From Bin5 sp965204525 (lineage in GTDB: Bacteria; Chloroflexota; Anaerolineae; Caldilineales; Caldilineaceae): a DNA stretch of 64,000 nt. The notes under the pieces were generated by a model. The model saw only the letters and a list, made by a program, of their open reading frames with translations. It was not told the DNA's origin and made no database searches. The translations under genes were made by a program, and so were the position numbers. Numbering within the stretch: position 1 is the stretch's first letter; each line of letters begins with the position of its first letter. The stretch lies in contig OZ241994.1 of the NCBI GenBank assembly GCA_965204525.1, positions 248,001 to 312,000 on the forward strand, in the 5' to 3' direction. Positions 34,980 to 43,961 of the stretch are shown here, piece after piece.

Positions 34980-36401
34980 ATGAGCGTTTCGAACCATCTT
35001 CTGACAGACGATCAGATGCGGCAGTTCATCTCCCGCGGATACCTGGTCCTGCAGACCGACTTCCCGAAAGAGTTCCATGAAGGGTTGAACGCGAAGCTGA
35101 ATGAAGTGATGGACAAGGAAGGCAATCCCGGCAACAATCTTTTGCCGCGGTTCAGCGAGGTCGGCGACATCATTCAGAATCCGGTCGTTCGGGGCGCGCT
35201 GGCGAGCGTAGTCGGGCATGACTATACGATTCACCCGCACCGCCACTGCCACTTCACCTATCCTGGGCGCAAAGTCCAGACATGGCACAAGGACAGCTAC
35301 TGGGGCCATCAGAAGGTACGCAACCACCACAACTGGTGGGCGATGATCTTCTACTATCCCCAGGCCGTGGACGAGGAGATGGGGCCGTCGGGCCTGCTTT
35401 CCGGTTCCCAATACTATACGAAACGGGCGGGGGACGATACGGAAACGCCGGTCTACCTCAAAGGACCGGAAGGCACATTTGCCCTGATTCACTATGATCT
35501 GTGGCACAGAGGCGGCGCCAACCTTTCGCAGAAGACGCGGGCGATGATGAAGTTCCAGTTTGTGCGCATGGATGCGCCTACCGGCCCAACCTGGAACAAC
35601 CAGCAGGCAGATTGGACGCCGGTCGAGGACGCTCCAGTCGATCACAACATATTGTGGGAAAATCAGTGGCGCTGGCATCGCGGCGAAACTGGGGCAGAAA
35701 GGAACGGGGCCACCGGCAAGGCGACGCAGTCGAACGGGCGTAGGACTGAAGAGACGAAAATATCCGATCTGGCCGGGAAACTTGCCTCCAGGTATGAACC
35801 GGAGGGGGTAGACTCCGCCTATAGGCTGGGCGCATATCGTGAAAAGGCCATTCCCTCACTTAGTGAGGCACTCATCAGCGGGAACGCCACCGCTTCCCGC
35901 AACGCAGGCTACGGCCTGAGCGCGGTTGGACAGGCGGCTCGGGAGGTTCTGTTGGACGCCATGGGGCACGAGAGCGAAGCAGCGCGCATGCATGCCGCTT
36001 TTGCCCTGGGTGAGTTGGGGCTGGCGGATGCCGAGAGTGCAAGTGCGGTCGCGAAGGCTGTTTCGGACCCATCGGTTGTCGTCCGCCGCAGTGCAGTCGA
36101 GGCACTGGGGCTGCTCAAAGAACCTGTTGCCTTGACACTGCCTGCGTTGGAAGATGGTTTGAAGGACGACGATGATCAAGTGCGTTTTACAGCTGCGCTT
36201 TCTCTGCAACGCCTTGGGACCAGTTCGGTCGGAGCCGTGCCGGCATTGCAGGCAGCGTTGCGGGACGAAAACCGCTATGTGCGCGCCAATTCTGTTGACG
36301 CTCTGCGCCGGGTCGGCACCAATGAGGCACTCAATATTGCCCTGGACTATCTGAGCGCGCATCGCTGGTGTCCGACGACGACGCCTGACAATCTTTTTTA
36401 G
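34980..36401 (+). CDS. PhyH-like dioxygenase fused to C-terminal HEAT repeats
   Basis: The 473-residue protein has a PhyH domain (about 1-225) with TDDQMRQFISRGYLVLQ at the start, His-x-Asp in VQTWHKDSYWGH and the distal histidine in YDLWHRGGANLSQKTRAM. A Glu/Thr-rich linker leads to a HEAT-repeat domain (about 270-455) with repeats such as ARMHAAFALGELGLADAESA, VVRRSAVEALGLLKEP, VRFTAALSLQRLGTSSVGAV and VRANSVDALRRVG. HEAT repeats usually bind proteins, so the fusion may tether the oxygenase to a partner or large substrate. AAGGGAAG precedes the chosen ATG. The PhyH gene 2 of 3. Confidence 0.9.
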   Translation: MSVSNHLLTDDQMRQFISRGYLVLQTDFPKEFHEGLNAKLNEVMDKEGNPGNNLLPRFSEVGDIIQNPVVRGALASVVGHDYTIHPHRHCHFTYPGRKVQTWHKDSYWGHQKVRNHHNWWAMIFYYPQAVDEEMGPSGLLSGSQYYTKRAGDDTETPVYLKGPEGTFALIHYDLWHRGGANLSQKTRAMMKFQFVRMDAPTGPTWNNQQADWTPVEDAPVDHNILWENQWRWHRGETGAERNGATGKATQSNGRRTEETKISDLAGKLASRYEPEGVDSAYRLGAYREKAIPSLSEALISGNATASRNAGYGLSAVGQAAREVLLDAMGHESEAARMHAAFALGELGLADAESASAVAKAVSDPSVVVRRSAVEALGLLKEPVALTLPALEDGLKDDDDQVRFTAALSLQRLGTSSVGAVPALQAALRDENRYVRANSVDALRRVGTNEALNIALDYLSAHRWCPTTTPDNLF

Positions 36402-36412
36402 AGGAAACGCCA

Positions 36413-37339
36413 ATGTCCTCGTACGTTAAGGAACCGGATATCACAGCCGACGCGATTTCCGTGTCGGTTGAAGACCTGGACGCCGCCGAGGCTGCGGCCG
36501 TCTACCGGGAACAGGGCTGTCTGGTCGTGCGCGGTCTGATGAAGCCTTACATCGAGGAGATGGCGGCCGACATTGCCGCCACAGTCCGTCAGTCGATAGA
36601 GATGCTCGACAGGGCGGAAAGAAAGCCGGAGGGCTGGGTTTCGCCCAACGGCTCTCTGTTCATCCCTGCGCCGGAAGGGTACAGCAGGGACAAGCAGATC
36701 ATGACGGTCGGGATCAGCTACTCCACAAGCGCCGCCTTTCTGCGCGCCGCGATGGACCCGACGACTCTCGACATTCTCGAGGCGATATTGGGGCCCAATA
36801 TCGAACTGTTCGGCCAGGGGCAGTCTCTGGTCAAGGAGCCGGTGGGAGGCCACCCCAAGCATCTGCACCAGGATTCTGCCTACTTTGAGCATCGGTTTGA
36901 AGGCCCGGTCGGGATCCTTACCTACGTTGTGGACACGGACCTTGTAAACGGCGCGCTGCACGTCGTGCCGGGTACGCATAAGCAGGGACAGCTCCAACAC
37001 ATCGATACGTTCTCTCACCTGGGACTTGACGAGGACGAGTGGCCCTGGGAGGCCGCCCTGCCGGTCACCGGGCAAGCAGGCGATTCGATCTTCTTCCACG
37101 TCAGAACGGTACACGGCTCCAAGCAAAACCACTCAGACACGCCCCGTCCGGTCTTTATCAACCGCTACCGGCGTCCCGATGATTTCGCCATCATCCGGGC
37201 AACGACCACCTCCAACCGCGCCGAAGCTGAGAGTCGGGCGCAGCTGGCCCGCCGCGAGGACGAGCCTCCGGGGCTGATGGTGCGCGGTTTCCGGCCTTAC
37301 TCAGAAACGGGCGAGGCCGGCACTGATGGGGCGCGGTAA
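36413..37339 (+). CDS. Phytanoyl-CoA dioxygenase (PhyH)-like oxygenase 3
   Basis: The 308-residue Fe(II)/2-oxoglutarate oxygenase has AVYREQGCLVVRGLMKPYIE near the N terminus, the metal-binding His-x-Asp in KHLHQDSAYFEHRF, GALHVVPGTHKQGQ, and the distal histidine in HVRTVHGSKQNHSDTPR with the following arginine for 2-oxoglutarate. It starts 11 bases after the HEAT-fusion gene with AGAGGAAA upstream. Its last 14 bases overlap the transporter gene, so the dioxygenases and transporter form one operon. It is only distantly similar to the two upstream oxygenases, suggesting successive oxidations rather than recent duplication. Confidence 0.9.
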   Translation: MSSYVKEPDITADAISVSVEDLDAAEAAAVYREQGCLVVRGLMKPYIEEMAADIAATVRQSIEMLDRAERKPEGWVSPNGSLFIPAPEGYSRDKQIMTVGISYSTSAAFLRAAMDPTTLDILEAILGPNIELFGQGQSLVKEPVGGHPKHLHQDSAYFEHRFEGPVGILTYVVDTDLVNGALHVVPGTHKQGQLQHIDTFSHLGLDEDEWPWEAALPVTGQAGDSIFFHVRTVHGSKQNHSDTPRPVFINRYRRPDDFAIIRATTTSNRAEAESRAQLARREDEPPGLMVRGFRPYSETGEAGTDGAR

Positions 37340-38669
37340 CGACGATACAACCTGGAACTTCTCCGTCAGTCTGTGGGACATAACTTTCATCACGCTGGGC
37401 ATCAGTTTCATTTCCAGGGAGACTGTGGTCCCGGTGCTGGTGAGCCAGTTGACCGATTCCAAACTCGTGATCGGTCTTGTCCCGGCCATGTGGTCCCTTG
37501 GCCTCTACCTTCCCCAACTGCTGACAGCTAACTGGGCCGAGAGCATGCCCTATAAGAAGCCGTTCGTAATGGTAATCGGCTTCTTCCTGGAGCGGCTGCC
37601 GTATCTTCTGATCGGCCTGGCTGTTCTCTTCTTTGCAGCCGAAAGACCTACCTTCGCACTTGTCGCAGTCCTGACAGGCATAGGACTGGCTTCGTCGGGC
37701 GCCGGCCTGGGGACTCCGCCGTGGCTGGACATGATCGCGAAGGTCATTCCGGTCCGGCGGCGCGGCATCTGGCTAGGGCTGGGCCACGGGCTCGGACAGC
37801 TGATGGGCGTAATTGGCGCCTATTTCGTCGGGCGGATTCTAGTCAGTCGCGCGTTTCCGGGCAACTACGCCCTTCTCTTCTTTCTTGCCTTCGGATTTGT
37901 GGTTGTCTCCTGGGTGGGACTTGCCCTCACGCGTGAGCCTGTCAGCGAGGTGACGAAAAAGGCGGTTCCCCTCTTCCGTTACCTGGGCCGCGTTTCAACG
38001 GTGTTGAAGCGAGACATCAACTACCGCCGCTACCTGATCAGCAAGTCATTAGTGAACCTGGGAGGGATGAGCGCAGGTTTCTTCGCCGTCTACGGTACGG
38101 AGACGTTTTCTCTTGACGGTCGCGGCGTTGGCCTGCTGACCGCCGTGCTTGTTGGAACACAGGCAATACTCAATCCGCTGTGCGGACTGCTGGCTGACCG
38201 GGTTGGTCATAAGTCGGTGCTGGCGGGGGCGGCATTCTTTGTCGTGCTCGCGCCGCTCAGCGCGCTGGTTATCGGTCGCGTGGTCGCCGCGGGTTCGACG
38301 GCTGGCTCGGTTTTCTCGCCTTACGCCATTGACGCCGTGCCGATTGGTCTGGTGATCACTTTCGTCTTTCTGGGAACCTTCCTGGCTGCAGACCACACCT
38401 CTTCCCTACCGATCATTTTGGAGTTCAGCGCGCCAGAGGACCGACCGACGTACATCGGGCTGACAAACACGCTATTGGCGCCAATATTGATCGGCGCGCC
38501 GATTCTGGGAGGATGGCTGGCTGGCGCGCTGGGCTTTTACGCCATGTTCAGCGTTGCGCTGGTGGTGGGGGCTATGGCGTTCCTGCTAATGGTGTTCTGG
38601 GTGAGAGAACCACGAAGGAGCACGCCGCAGCGGCTGGAGGAGGAGCAGCCTTCCAAGGTTGCTTCTTGA
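37326..38669 (+). CDS. Major facilitator superfamily transporter
   Basis: The 447-residue inner-membrane protein has about 12 hydrophobic helices, with the loop-2/3-like motif region near GLASSGAGLGTPPWLDMIAKVI and RRRGIWLGLGHGLGQ, and the second-half loop CGLLADRVGHKSVLAG. No substrate-specific signature is recognised. The 14-base overlap with the third dioxygenase gene points to uptake of the compound those oxygenases attack, or export of a product. A charged tail ends the protein. Confidence 0.85.
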   Translation: MGRGNDDTTWNFSVSLWDITFITLGISFISRETVVPVLVSQLTDSKLVIGLVPAMWSLGLYLPQLLTANWAESMPYKKPFVMVIGFFLERLPYLLIGLAVLFFAAERPTFALVAVLTGIGLASSGAGLGTPPWLDMIAKVIPVRRRGIWLGLGHGLGQLMGVIGAYFVGRILVSRAFPGNYALLFFLAFGFVVVSWVGLALTREPVSEVTKKAVPLFRYLGRVSTVLKRDINYRRYLISKSLVNLGGMSAGFFAVYGTETFSLDGRGVGLLTAVLVGTQAILNPLCGLLADRVGHKSVLAGAAFFVVLAPLSALVIGRVVAAGSTAGSVFSPYAIDAVPIGLVITFVFLGTFLAADHTSSLPIILEFSAPEDRPTYIGLTNTLLAPILIGAPILGGWLAGALGFYAMFSVALVVGAMAFLLMVFWVREPRRSTPQRLEEEQPSKVAS

Positions 38670-38710
38670 ACCAGTTTCTCCCCCGTCCATTCTCCCCGGA
38701 CCCAGCGAGC

Positions 38711-39706
38711 TTACTTCGAAGCGCTCAGACGGTCCAGCACCATCACCACGGCAAATCCCACGACAGCAAGTCCAAGCGCAAGGAAGACCTCTCCGGTCAA
38801 GGCGGAGGGGAGGTGGTTTCGTTGCACGGTCGGCAGGATTTCTCCGTGGCGATCGATGATGGAGGCGACCGTTTCCTTCCACGGCCAGATTTTGCGCAGG
38901 CTTCCCGCCATCAATCCGATCAGTACCGCGATGGTGGCGTCATGATAGCGCTTGAACAGCCAGGCCAGGACCTGTGCGAAGGTGACGATGCCCACGACCG
39001 CGCCGGCGCCGACGACAGCCAGGCTGACAATGTCACGCTGGTTCACGGCGGCCAGCACGAATTGGTACTTGCCCAGGAGCACAAGGATAAACGAGCCGGA
39101 GATGCCGGGCAGGATCATGGCGCAGATGGCAAACATGCCGCTCAGAAACAGGAACCAGGACGCATCCGGTGTCTGCACCGGGACCGCTCCGACCACGAAG
39201 TAGGCGCCCACTGCGCCGGCGGCCAGCGCGGCGAAGAGAGAAGGGCTCCAGTCCTGTATTCGTTTGCGCACGGTGACAATTGAGGCCAACACCAGGCCAA
39301 AAAAGAAGCTCCAGATAAGGACGGGGTGGTGTTCCAGGGCCCATTCCAGCCAGGAGGCGAGGGTGAGGACGGCAATTACGATGCCTGCCAGGACAGAGAC
39401 TAGAAAACGGGCGTTTATCGCATCCAGCGCGGTGGGGACGTTCAGACGCAGAAGCGCCTGCCAAAATGGGCGGCGCGCCCCGGCACGAATGCTCATCACG
39501 AGCTCTTCGTAGATACCGAGAATGAAGGCCATGGTGCCACCGGAGACACCGGGCACGATATCGGCGCATCCCATGGCAAAGCCGCGAGCGGTGAGGCCCA
39601 GATACTCCCTAAGAGTTCGGTTAGGAACGAAATCGGCCGGAGAAGGCGTATCAGTGTGAGGAGAGGGAGCGTCCTGGCGCGGTGTGGCCGTGGAATCCGC
39701 GGTCAT
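38711..39706 (-). CDS. DUF368 polyprenyl-phosphate translocase-like membrane protein
   Basis: The 331-residue multi-spanning protein carries the DUF368 hallmarks: GFAMGCADIVPGVSGGTMAF near residue 45 and MILPGISGSFILVLLGKYQF near residue 185, an internal repeat of the PG(I/V)SG motif. DUF368 proteins (PopT group) were shown to recycle undecaprenyl phosphate across the membrane for cell-envelope synthesis. The N-terminal 30 residues are Thr/Pro/Asp-rich. It is convergent with the transporter gene and stands apart from the catabolic genes in function; the LCP protein at 18.0 kb uses the same lipid carrier. Confidence 0.9.
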   Translation of the reverse strand: MTADSTATPRQDAPSPHTDTPSPADFVPNRTLREYLGLTARGFAMGCADIVPGVSGGTMAFILGIYEELVMSIRAGARRPFWQALLRLNVPTALDAINARFLVSVLAGIVIAVLTLASWLEWALEHHPVLIWSFFFGLVLASIVTVRKRIQDWSPSLFAALAAGAVGAYFVVGAVPVQTPDASWFLFLSGMFAICAMILPGISGSFILVLLGKYQFVLAAVNQRDIVSLAVVGAGAVVGIVTFAQVLAWLFKRYHDATIAVLIGLMAGSLRKIWPWKETVASIIDRHGEILPTVQRNHLPSALTGEVFLALGLAVVGFAVVMVLDRLSASK

Positions 39707-39900
39707 AGCCAGGTCTCTAGGGAATACGCATTTGGGTCATACATTAGAATATGGTTCTCGCTATCGTGGGACTGCCTCTGGGCCGGGCCCGAAGGTATCG
39801 CAGCCATGTTCACCGCTGGAACACTAGGAAGCCCGGCCAGACGGGCTCGGCTACTGTAATGTATTCGCTGGCTGCTTCGACTAGTCAATTGCACGTGGAA

Positions 39901-41109
39901 CTAGACAGGAAGACAGGCCGGGCCGATCGGTTCAAATGTCTTGTAAGTCAGGACAAACTCCTGGTGGCCCAATCCTTCCGACTTTGTCAGTGCGCCGCCG
40001 GCAACGACCAGCACCTGCGAAAAGATCTCCCGGCCCACCTCGTCAAGCGTCGCCCGGCCTTCCAGGATCCGTCCGGCGTCCACGTCCATGTCGCCGGACA
40101 TGCGGCGGTAGGTCTCGGGGTTGGCGCACACTTTGACCACCGGAGAGATCGCCGATCCCACGACTGAACCCCGCCCGGTCGAGAATAGAGTCAGATGGGC
40201 GCCGCAGGCGATCAGTTCAGCGATTTCGGCTGTATCGTTGATATTGGGAAAGCCGAAGCGGGCACCGCCGTCCGGTACGATATCCAGCAGGTAGAGGCCC
40301 CCTGTCGGGGGCACGTCGCCGGGTTTGATCAGTCCCCGAATCGGTGACGAGCCGCTCTTGGCGTAGGCCCCCATCGATTTCTCTTCGACGGTTGTCAGGC
40401 CGCCCTCTGCATTGCCGACGGCGAAGCTGCCGTGGCCCATAGTGGTGTAGTAGCGGGCGGTCTTCTCCATGGTTGAGAGGATCTCTTCCCCCAGTGCCCG
40501 GGTCACGGCCCGGTCGGCCATGATCTGCTCGCAGCCGATCAGTTCGCCGCCCTCCTCGAAAATCGCGCTGGCGTTGTTCTCGACCAGCAGGTCGAAGCAG
40601 CGCCCGATAGCTGGATTGGCGGTGATGCCGCTGGTGGCGTCGGAGCCGCCGCAGATGGCGCCCACGACCAGTTCGTCCACCGTCATCGTGACCCGCGTCG
40701 TCGTCTCTTCGAGTTCGGTTAGCGTCTTCTCCAGCCAGGCTTGGCCTTGATCGACGGTGGTGAGCGTGCCCCCTCTTTCCTGGATGACTAGCGTTTCGAC
40801 AGGCCGGCCGCTATCCTTGACGTGCTGCGCCAAGCCGCGGCGATCGAAGCTTTCGCAGCCCAGCGAGACGAGGAGGACGGCCCCGGTGTTCGGATGCGTG
40901 CATAGCCGAGCCGTCATGTCGAATGCATACTGGTTAGGGTAACAGCCGCTGAACCCGATCAGGTGGACGCCCTGCTTGCGGTAGGGATAGACGATCTCGC
41001 GGGCGACGTGATGAGCGCACTCCACCAGGTAGACGACCAGAACTGTATTGCGGATACCTTTGCGGCCGTCCTGGCGCAGGAAACCTGAAAACTCGGTTTT
41101 CGCAGACAT
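39901..41109 (-). CDS. UxaA-family sugar-acid dehydratase, large subunit
   Basis: The 402-residue protein matches the altronate/galactarate dehydratase catalytic domain: GFLRQDGRKGIRNTVLVV at the N terminus, GFSGCYPNQYA, VSLGCESFD, GAICGGSDATSGITANPAIG and the C-terminal GRGSVVGSAISPVVKVCANP. Such enzymes dehydrate sugar acids to 2-keto-3-deoxy acids, usually iron-dependently. The small SAF-domain subunit is the adjacent upstream gene (20 bases apart). The exact acid (altronate, galactarate or a deoxy sugar acid) cannot be told; neighbouring dehydrogenases and rhamnose mutarotase make deoxy-sugar acids possible. Confidence 0.9.
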   Translation of the reverse strand: MSAKTEFSGFLRQDGRKGIRNTVLVVYLVECAHHVAREIVYPYRKQGVHLIGFSGCYPNQYAFDMTARLCTHPNTGAVLLVSLGCESFDRRGLAQHVKDSGRPVETLVIQERGGTLTTVDQGQAWLEKTLTELEETTTRVTMTVDELVVGAICGGSDATSGITANPAIGRCFDLLVENNASAIFEEGGELIGCEQIMADRAVTRALGEEILSTMEKTARYYTTMGHGSFAVGNAEGGLTTVEEKSMGAYAKSGSSPIRGLIKPGDVPPTGGLYLLDIVPDGGARFGFPNINDTAEIAELIACGAHLTLFSTGRGSVVGSAISPVVKVCANPETYRRMSGDMDVDAGRILEGRATLDEVGREIFSQVLVVAGGALTKSEGLGHQEFVLTYKTFEPIGPACLPV

Positions 41110-41129
41110 AGGAGCGCTCCTCGACCGGT

Positions 41130-41450
41130 TCAGTCGGTCTCCGAATTCAGAGTGTAGGTGGGTATGTAGTCGCTCTTGATGTTGTGCAAGTGGACATGCT
41201 CACCTGCCCGGATGTCGCGTGTGGCTGAGCCAATAGGCGCGCCGTACTTGATTATCCTTTCGCCTGAGGAGATATCGCGCGCCGCGATCTTATGCCCCAA
41301 TTCGAGCGAGGTTTCGCAGACGATCGTCTGCTCGCCGAACTGCAGGCAGCTCCCTTCTGTCAAAGGACGCAGCAGGACATATACGTTGTCTTCCTCCGAA
41401 ATCCGGAGCAGCAGACCGCTCTGATTGGCAAGCATCTTTCTTTTGCGCAT
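41130..41450 (-). CDS. UxaA-family dehydratase small (SAF-domain) subunit
   Basis: The 106-residue protein is the SAF-domain part that in UxaA and GarD is fused at the N terminus, here encoded separately: ISEEDNVYVLLRPL, LGHKIAARDISSGERIIKYGAPIGSAT and RAGEHVHLHNIKS, the classical signature of this domain. It should assemble with the large subunit encoded 20 bases downstream. The N terminus MRKRKMLA allows a start five codons later. A GC-rich hairpin lies six bases before the ATG and replaces any visible ribosome-binding site. Confidence 0.88.
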   Translation of the reverse strand: MRKRKMLANQSGLLLRISEEDNVYVLLRPLTEGSCLQFGEQTIVCETSLELGHKIAARDISSGERIIKYGAPIGSATRDIRAGEHVHLHNIKSDYIPTYTLNSETD

Positions 41451-41456
41451 TCAGCT

Positions 41457-41473
41457 GCGGGCGAGACGCCCGC
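41457..41473 (-). repeat. GC palindrome (REP-like) in the leader of the dehydratase operon
   Basis: On the minus strand GCGGGCG-TCT-CGCCCGC forms a perfect seven-base stem with a three-base loop, ending six bases before the start of the SAF-subunit gene. This kind of GCGGGCGTCTCGCCCGC element followed by CCCAG-type sequence is, to my memory, a dispersed intergenic repeat in several environmental phyla. I see only one full copy in this window, so the repeat nature is not shown here. Confidence 0.45.
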
Positions 41474-41611
41474 GTTCCCAGTGGGATGTCCCCTAATCTG
41501 GGATGCACCCAACCCTTCCTGGCAACATCATAACCGAAAAAAAGGTAAAGAGACAGCATCAAGGCGAAAGATGCCCCGTCGAACTGCCTAAATGTTTCCC
41601 GCGGCGCAACT

Positions 41612-42913
41612 TTAGCCTGATAGAACGCGCGGCGGGCGCGAGATTCCCACCAGCAGGCCTGCCAACAGATAGACTGCTATAATGCCGATAAACGCCAGGC
41701 GATAGCTACCTTGCAAATCGAATCCCACACCGACAAGCACCGGAGCAACCGTGGGCCCAATGATCGTAAGCGGCTGGGCAATGCCGCGGATGGCGCCAAT
41801 GTGAGCGCGGCCGAAGTAGCTGACCCACAGATATTCGCTGATCGGAATGGTGCCCCCGAAGCCGAAGCCATAGCAGAAGAATCCGGCGAACAGCAGAGCC
41901 GGTTCAGCGGTTGAGGCGGCAAGCAGCATCATGCCCACGCCGGCGCCCCCCAACGAAAACGCGGCCACTGCAAGCCGTCGCGGCGGGAACCGCTGCAGAC
42001 AGTATCCCCACACCGCCTTGGACACCAGGTTGCCCAGACCGTTTACAGCCAGGGCAAGTGCGGCCATTCGGCGGGAAAAGGAAGCATCCGTTGCGAATGG
42101 AACTGCATGAACCAGCACGGAAGCAAGGGCTGCTTGATTCATACTGTACCCGAACAGGAGCAGCCAGAAACCCGGTGTGCGCACGGCTTGGCTGCTGGTG
42201 TAGGAGAGTTGCTCATCCGCCTCGGTCAGCGCATCGCCTCGCTTGCCCCCGCCCGTCTCACCATCCGGACGCAGACCCGTGTCCTCCGGCGTTCGCCGCA
42301 TGAGTAGTGTGATCGGAGCGACGATGACAAGAACGAAGAGAGCCTGGACATAGTAGCCATTTCGCCAGCCCAGTGAATCGACGACGAGCGTCATCGCAAA
42401 CGGGGCGATCAGCCCGCCCAGTGATATGCCGGTGGAGCCGATGGCGAGCGCCCAACCCCGGCGGCGCACGAACCACTTGTTAATTGTAGTGTTTACGACG
42501 AGCGGCCCGAACAGCGTCCAGCCGATGAAACCGGCGCAAAGGTGAAGTGCCCAGAAAAGCCACAGACTGGACTGCCGGCCCAAGCCAAAAAGGCAGATGG
42601 CCGAAACCAAGGCGCCGCCGAGGACAGGCAGGCGAGGACCGCGTTGGTCGACCATCCGGCCGACGACGACGCCCGAGAGGGCGCCGGCCATTACGGCCAG
42701 CGACGATCCCAACGTAAATTGCCAGACCTGCCAGCCCATGTCCTCAACCACTGGGCGCAGGAAAACGCCAACGGTAGACTGACTTATGCTGAGGAAGGTG
42801 AACTGCAGGAGGACCGCGGCAGCGACGATCCACCAGCCATAGAAGAGACGGAGGGTCAACTGTTCGCCTCGTTTGTGGGGAACTACTGTTTGAATGTCAC
42901 CCGGTTCGCTCAT
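41612..42913 (-). CDS. Major facilitator transporter, monocarboxylate/oxalate-formate type
   Basis: The 433-residue membrane protein has 12 predicted helices. LRLFYGWWIVAAAVLLQFTF at the N terminus, GRMVDQRGPRLPVLGGAL (loop 2-3 motif) and NKWFVRRRGWALAIGSTGIS are typical of the oxalate/formate and monocarboxylate permease branch, which carries organic acids. The central loop is Asp/Gly/Lys-rich. ATG before SEPGDIQ is preferred over one five codons earlier. It is located between the sugar-acid dehydratase and divergent dehydrogenase genes, so sugar acid uptake is a reasonable guess. Confidence 0.88.
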   Translation of the reverse strand: MSEPGDIQTVVPHKRGEQLTLRLFYGWWIVAAAVLLQFTFLSISQSTVGVFLRPVVEDMGWQVWQFTLGSSLAVMAGALSGVVVGRMVDQRGPRLPVLGGALVSAICLFGLGRQSSLWLFWALHLCAGFIGWTLFGPLVVNTTINKWFVRRRGWALAIGSTGISLGGLIAPFAMTLVVDSLGWRNGYYVQALFVLVIVAPITLLMRRTPEDTGLRPDGETGGGKRGDALTEADEQLSYTSSQAVRTPGFWLLLFGYSMNQAALASVLVHAVPFATDASFSRRMAALALAVNGLGNLVSKAVWGYCLQRFPPRRLAVAAFSLGGAGVGMMLLAASTAEPALLFAGFFCYGFGFGGTIPISEYLWVSYFGRAHIGAIRGIAQPLTIIGPTVAPVLVGVGFDLQGSYRLAFIGIIAVYLLAGLLVGISRPPRVLSG

Positions 42914-43188
42914 TGCCGCCTCGCGCACGATACTCTCGCGGCAAGCGCAATCAAACTCTCTCCATTATACTTTACATTGCAGAAGGCGCTATCGCGGCAC
43001 GCGGCGCTCCACTTTCCCGCCTTGACACAGCTATTGCCACAAATTACACTTCGAAAGCCCGCTCCGGCAACAATGGATTGAACGCCTGGAGGGACTTGGC
43101 TTCCTGGACTCGCCTGCCGCTGCCGCCGACTGACGATGGCGGGACATGCCATGGGAATACGAATTCTCGCACAAAAGGAAGGAGCGCT

Positions 43189-43944
43189 GTGAACAGTCTG
43201 GACGGGAAGATTACCTTTGTGACCGGCGGCGGTTCCGGCATTGGCCGAGCTACGGCCCTGGCCTTCGCTGGCCGCGGGGCCAAGCTAGTCGTCGCTGATG
43301 TGGATATTGACGGCGGCCAGGAGACGCTGCGGCTGATCGAACTCTCAGGCGGAGAGGCGGTCTTCGTCTCCTGCGATGTAGGTGAGGCGGCCTCGGTGGA
43401 GGCGGCTATCGACCGCTGTGTAGAGGTGTTTGGACGGTTGGACTGCGCCTTCAACAATGCCGGCATCCTCGGAGATATGTCCCTAACCGCCGATTGCACG
43501 GAAGAGAATTTCGACCGCATTATGCGGGTCAATCTGAAGGGTGTCTGGCTTTCAATGAAGTACGAGATCCCGCAGATGCTGCGGCAGGGCGGGGGCGTCA
43601 TCGTCAACACGGCCTCCAATGCAGGCATGACTGGCACGCCCGAACTCGCCGTATATAGCGCGACCAAGGGCGGCGTCGTGCAGTTGACGCGCTCCGCCGC
43701 GCTGGAGTATGCCCGCTCCAACATCCGCATCAACGCTGTTTGTCCCGGCCTGATTTCCACGCCGATGGTTGCACAACAGGCGGTCGACTACCCGGACGCT
43801 GTTGCCAATTTTACCGAGTTGGAGCCAATCGGGCGCATGGGAAGGCCGGAGGAGATTGCTGAGGCCGTCGTGTGGCTCTGTTCCGACGCCGCGTCGTTTG
43901 TTACTGGGCACCCGATGGCCGTTGATGGCGGCATTCTGGCATAG
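43189..43944 (+). CDS. Short-chain dehydrogenase/reductase 1
   Basis: The 251-residue classical SDR has the cofactor motif VTGGGSGIGRATAL, the structural NNAG motif (FNNAGILGD), catalytic Ser/Tyr/Lys in NTASNAGMTGTPELAVYSATKGG, and INAVCPGLISTPM. Asp in VVADVDIDG after the second strand suggests NAD rather than NADP. GTG is the start, with AAAGGAAGGAG upstream. The second SDR gene follows after 17 bases. Sugar or alcohol oxidation is the likely role, given the sugar-acid dehydratase and isomerase nearby. Confidence 0.93.
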   Translation: MNSLDGKITFVTGGGSGIGRATALAFAGRGAKLVVADVDIDGGQETLRLIELSGGEAVFVSCDVGEAASVEAAIDRCVEVFGRLDCAFNNAGILGDMSLTADCTEENFDRIMRVNLKGVWLSMKYEIPQMLRQGGGVIVNTASNAGMTGTPELAVYSATKGGVVQLTRSAALEYARSNIRINAVCPGLISTPMVAQQAVDYPDAVANFTELEPIGRMGRPEEIAEAVVWLCSDAASFVTGHPMAVDGGILA

Positions 43945-43961
43945 GCGCAGAGCATCGGCTT

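Noticed and set aside
34791..35678. 295-codon frame opposite the PhyH-HEAT gene
   Set aside because: No motif, opposite to a protein with a complete iron-binding set.
42964..42969. Minus-strand TATAAT upstream of the MFS gene at 42.9 kb
   Set aside because: The hexamer 17 bases upstream does not resemble a -35 box.
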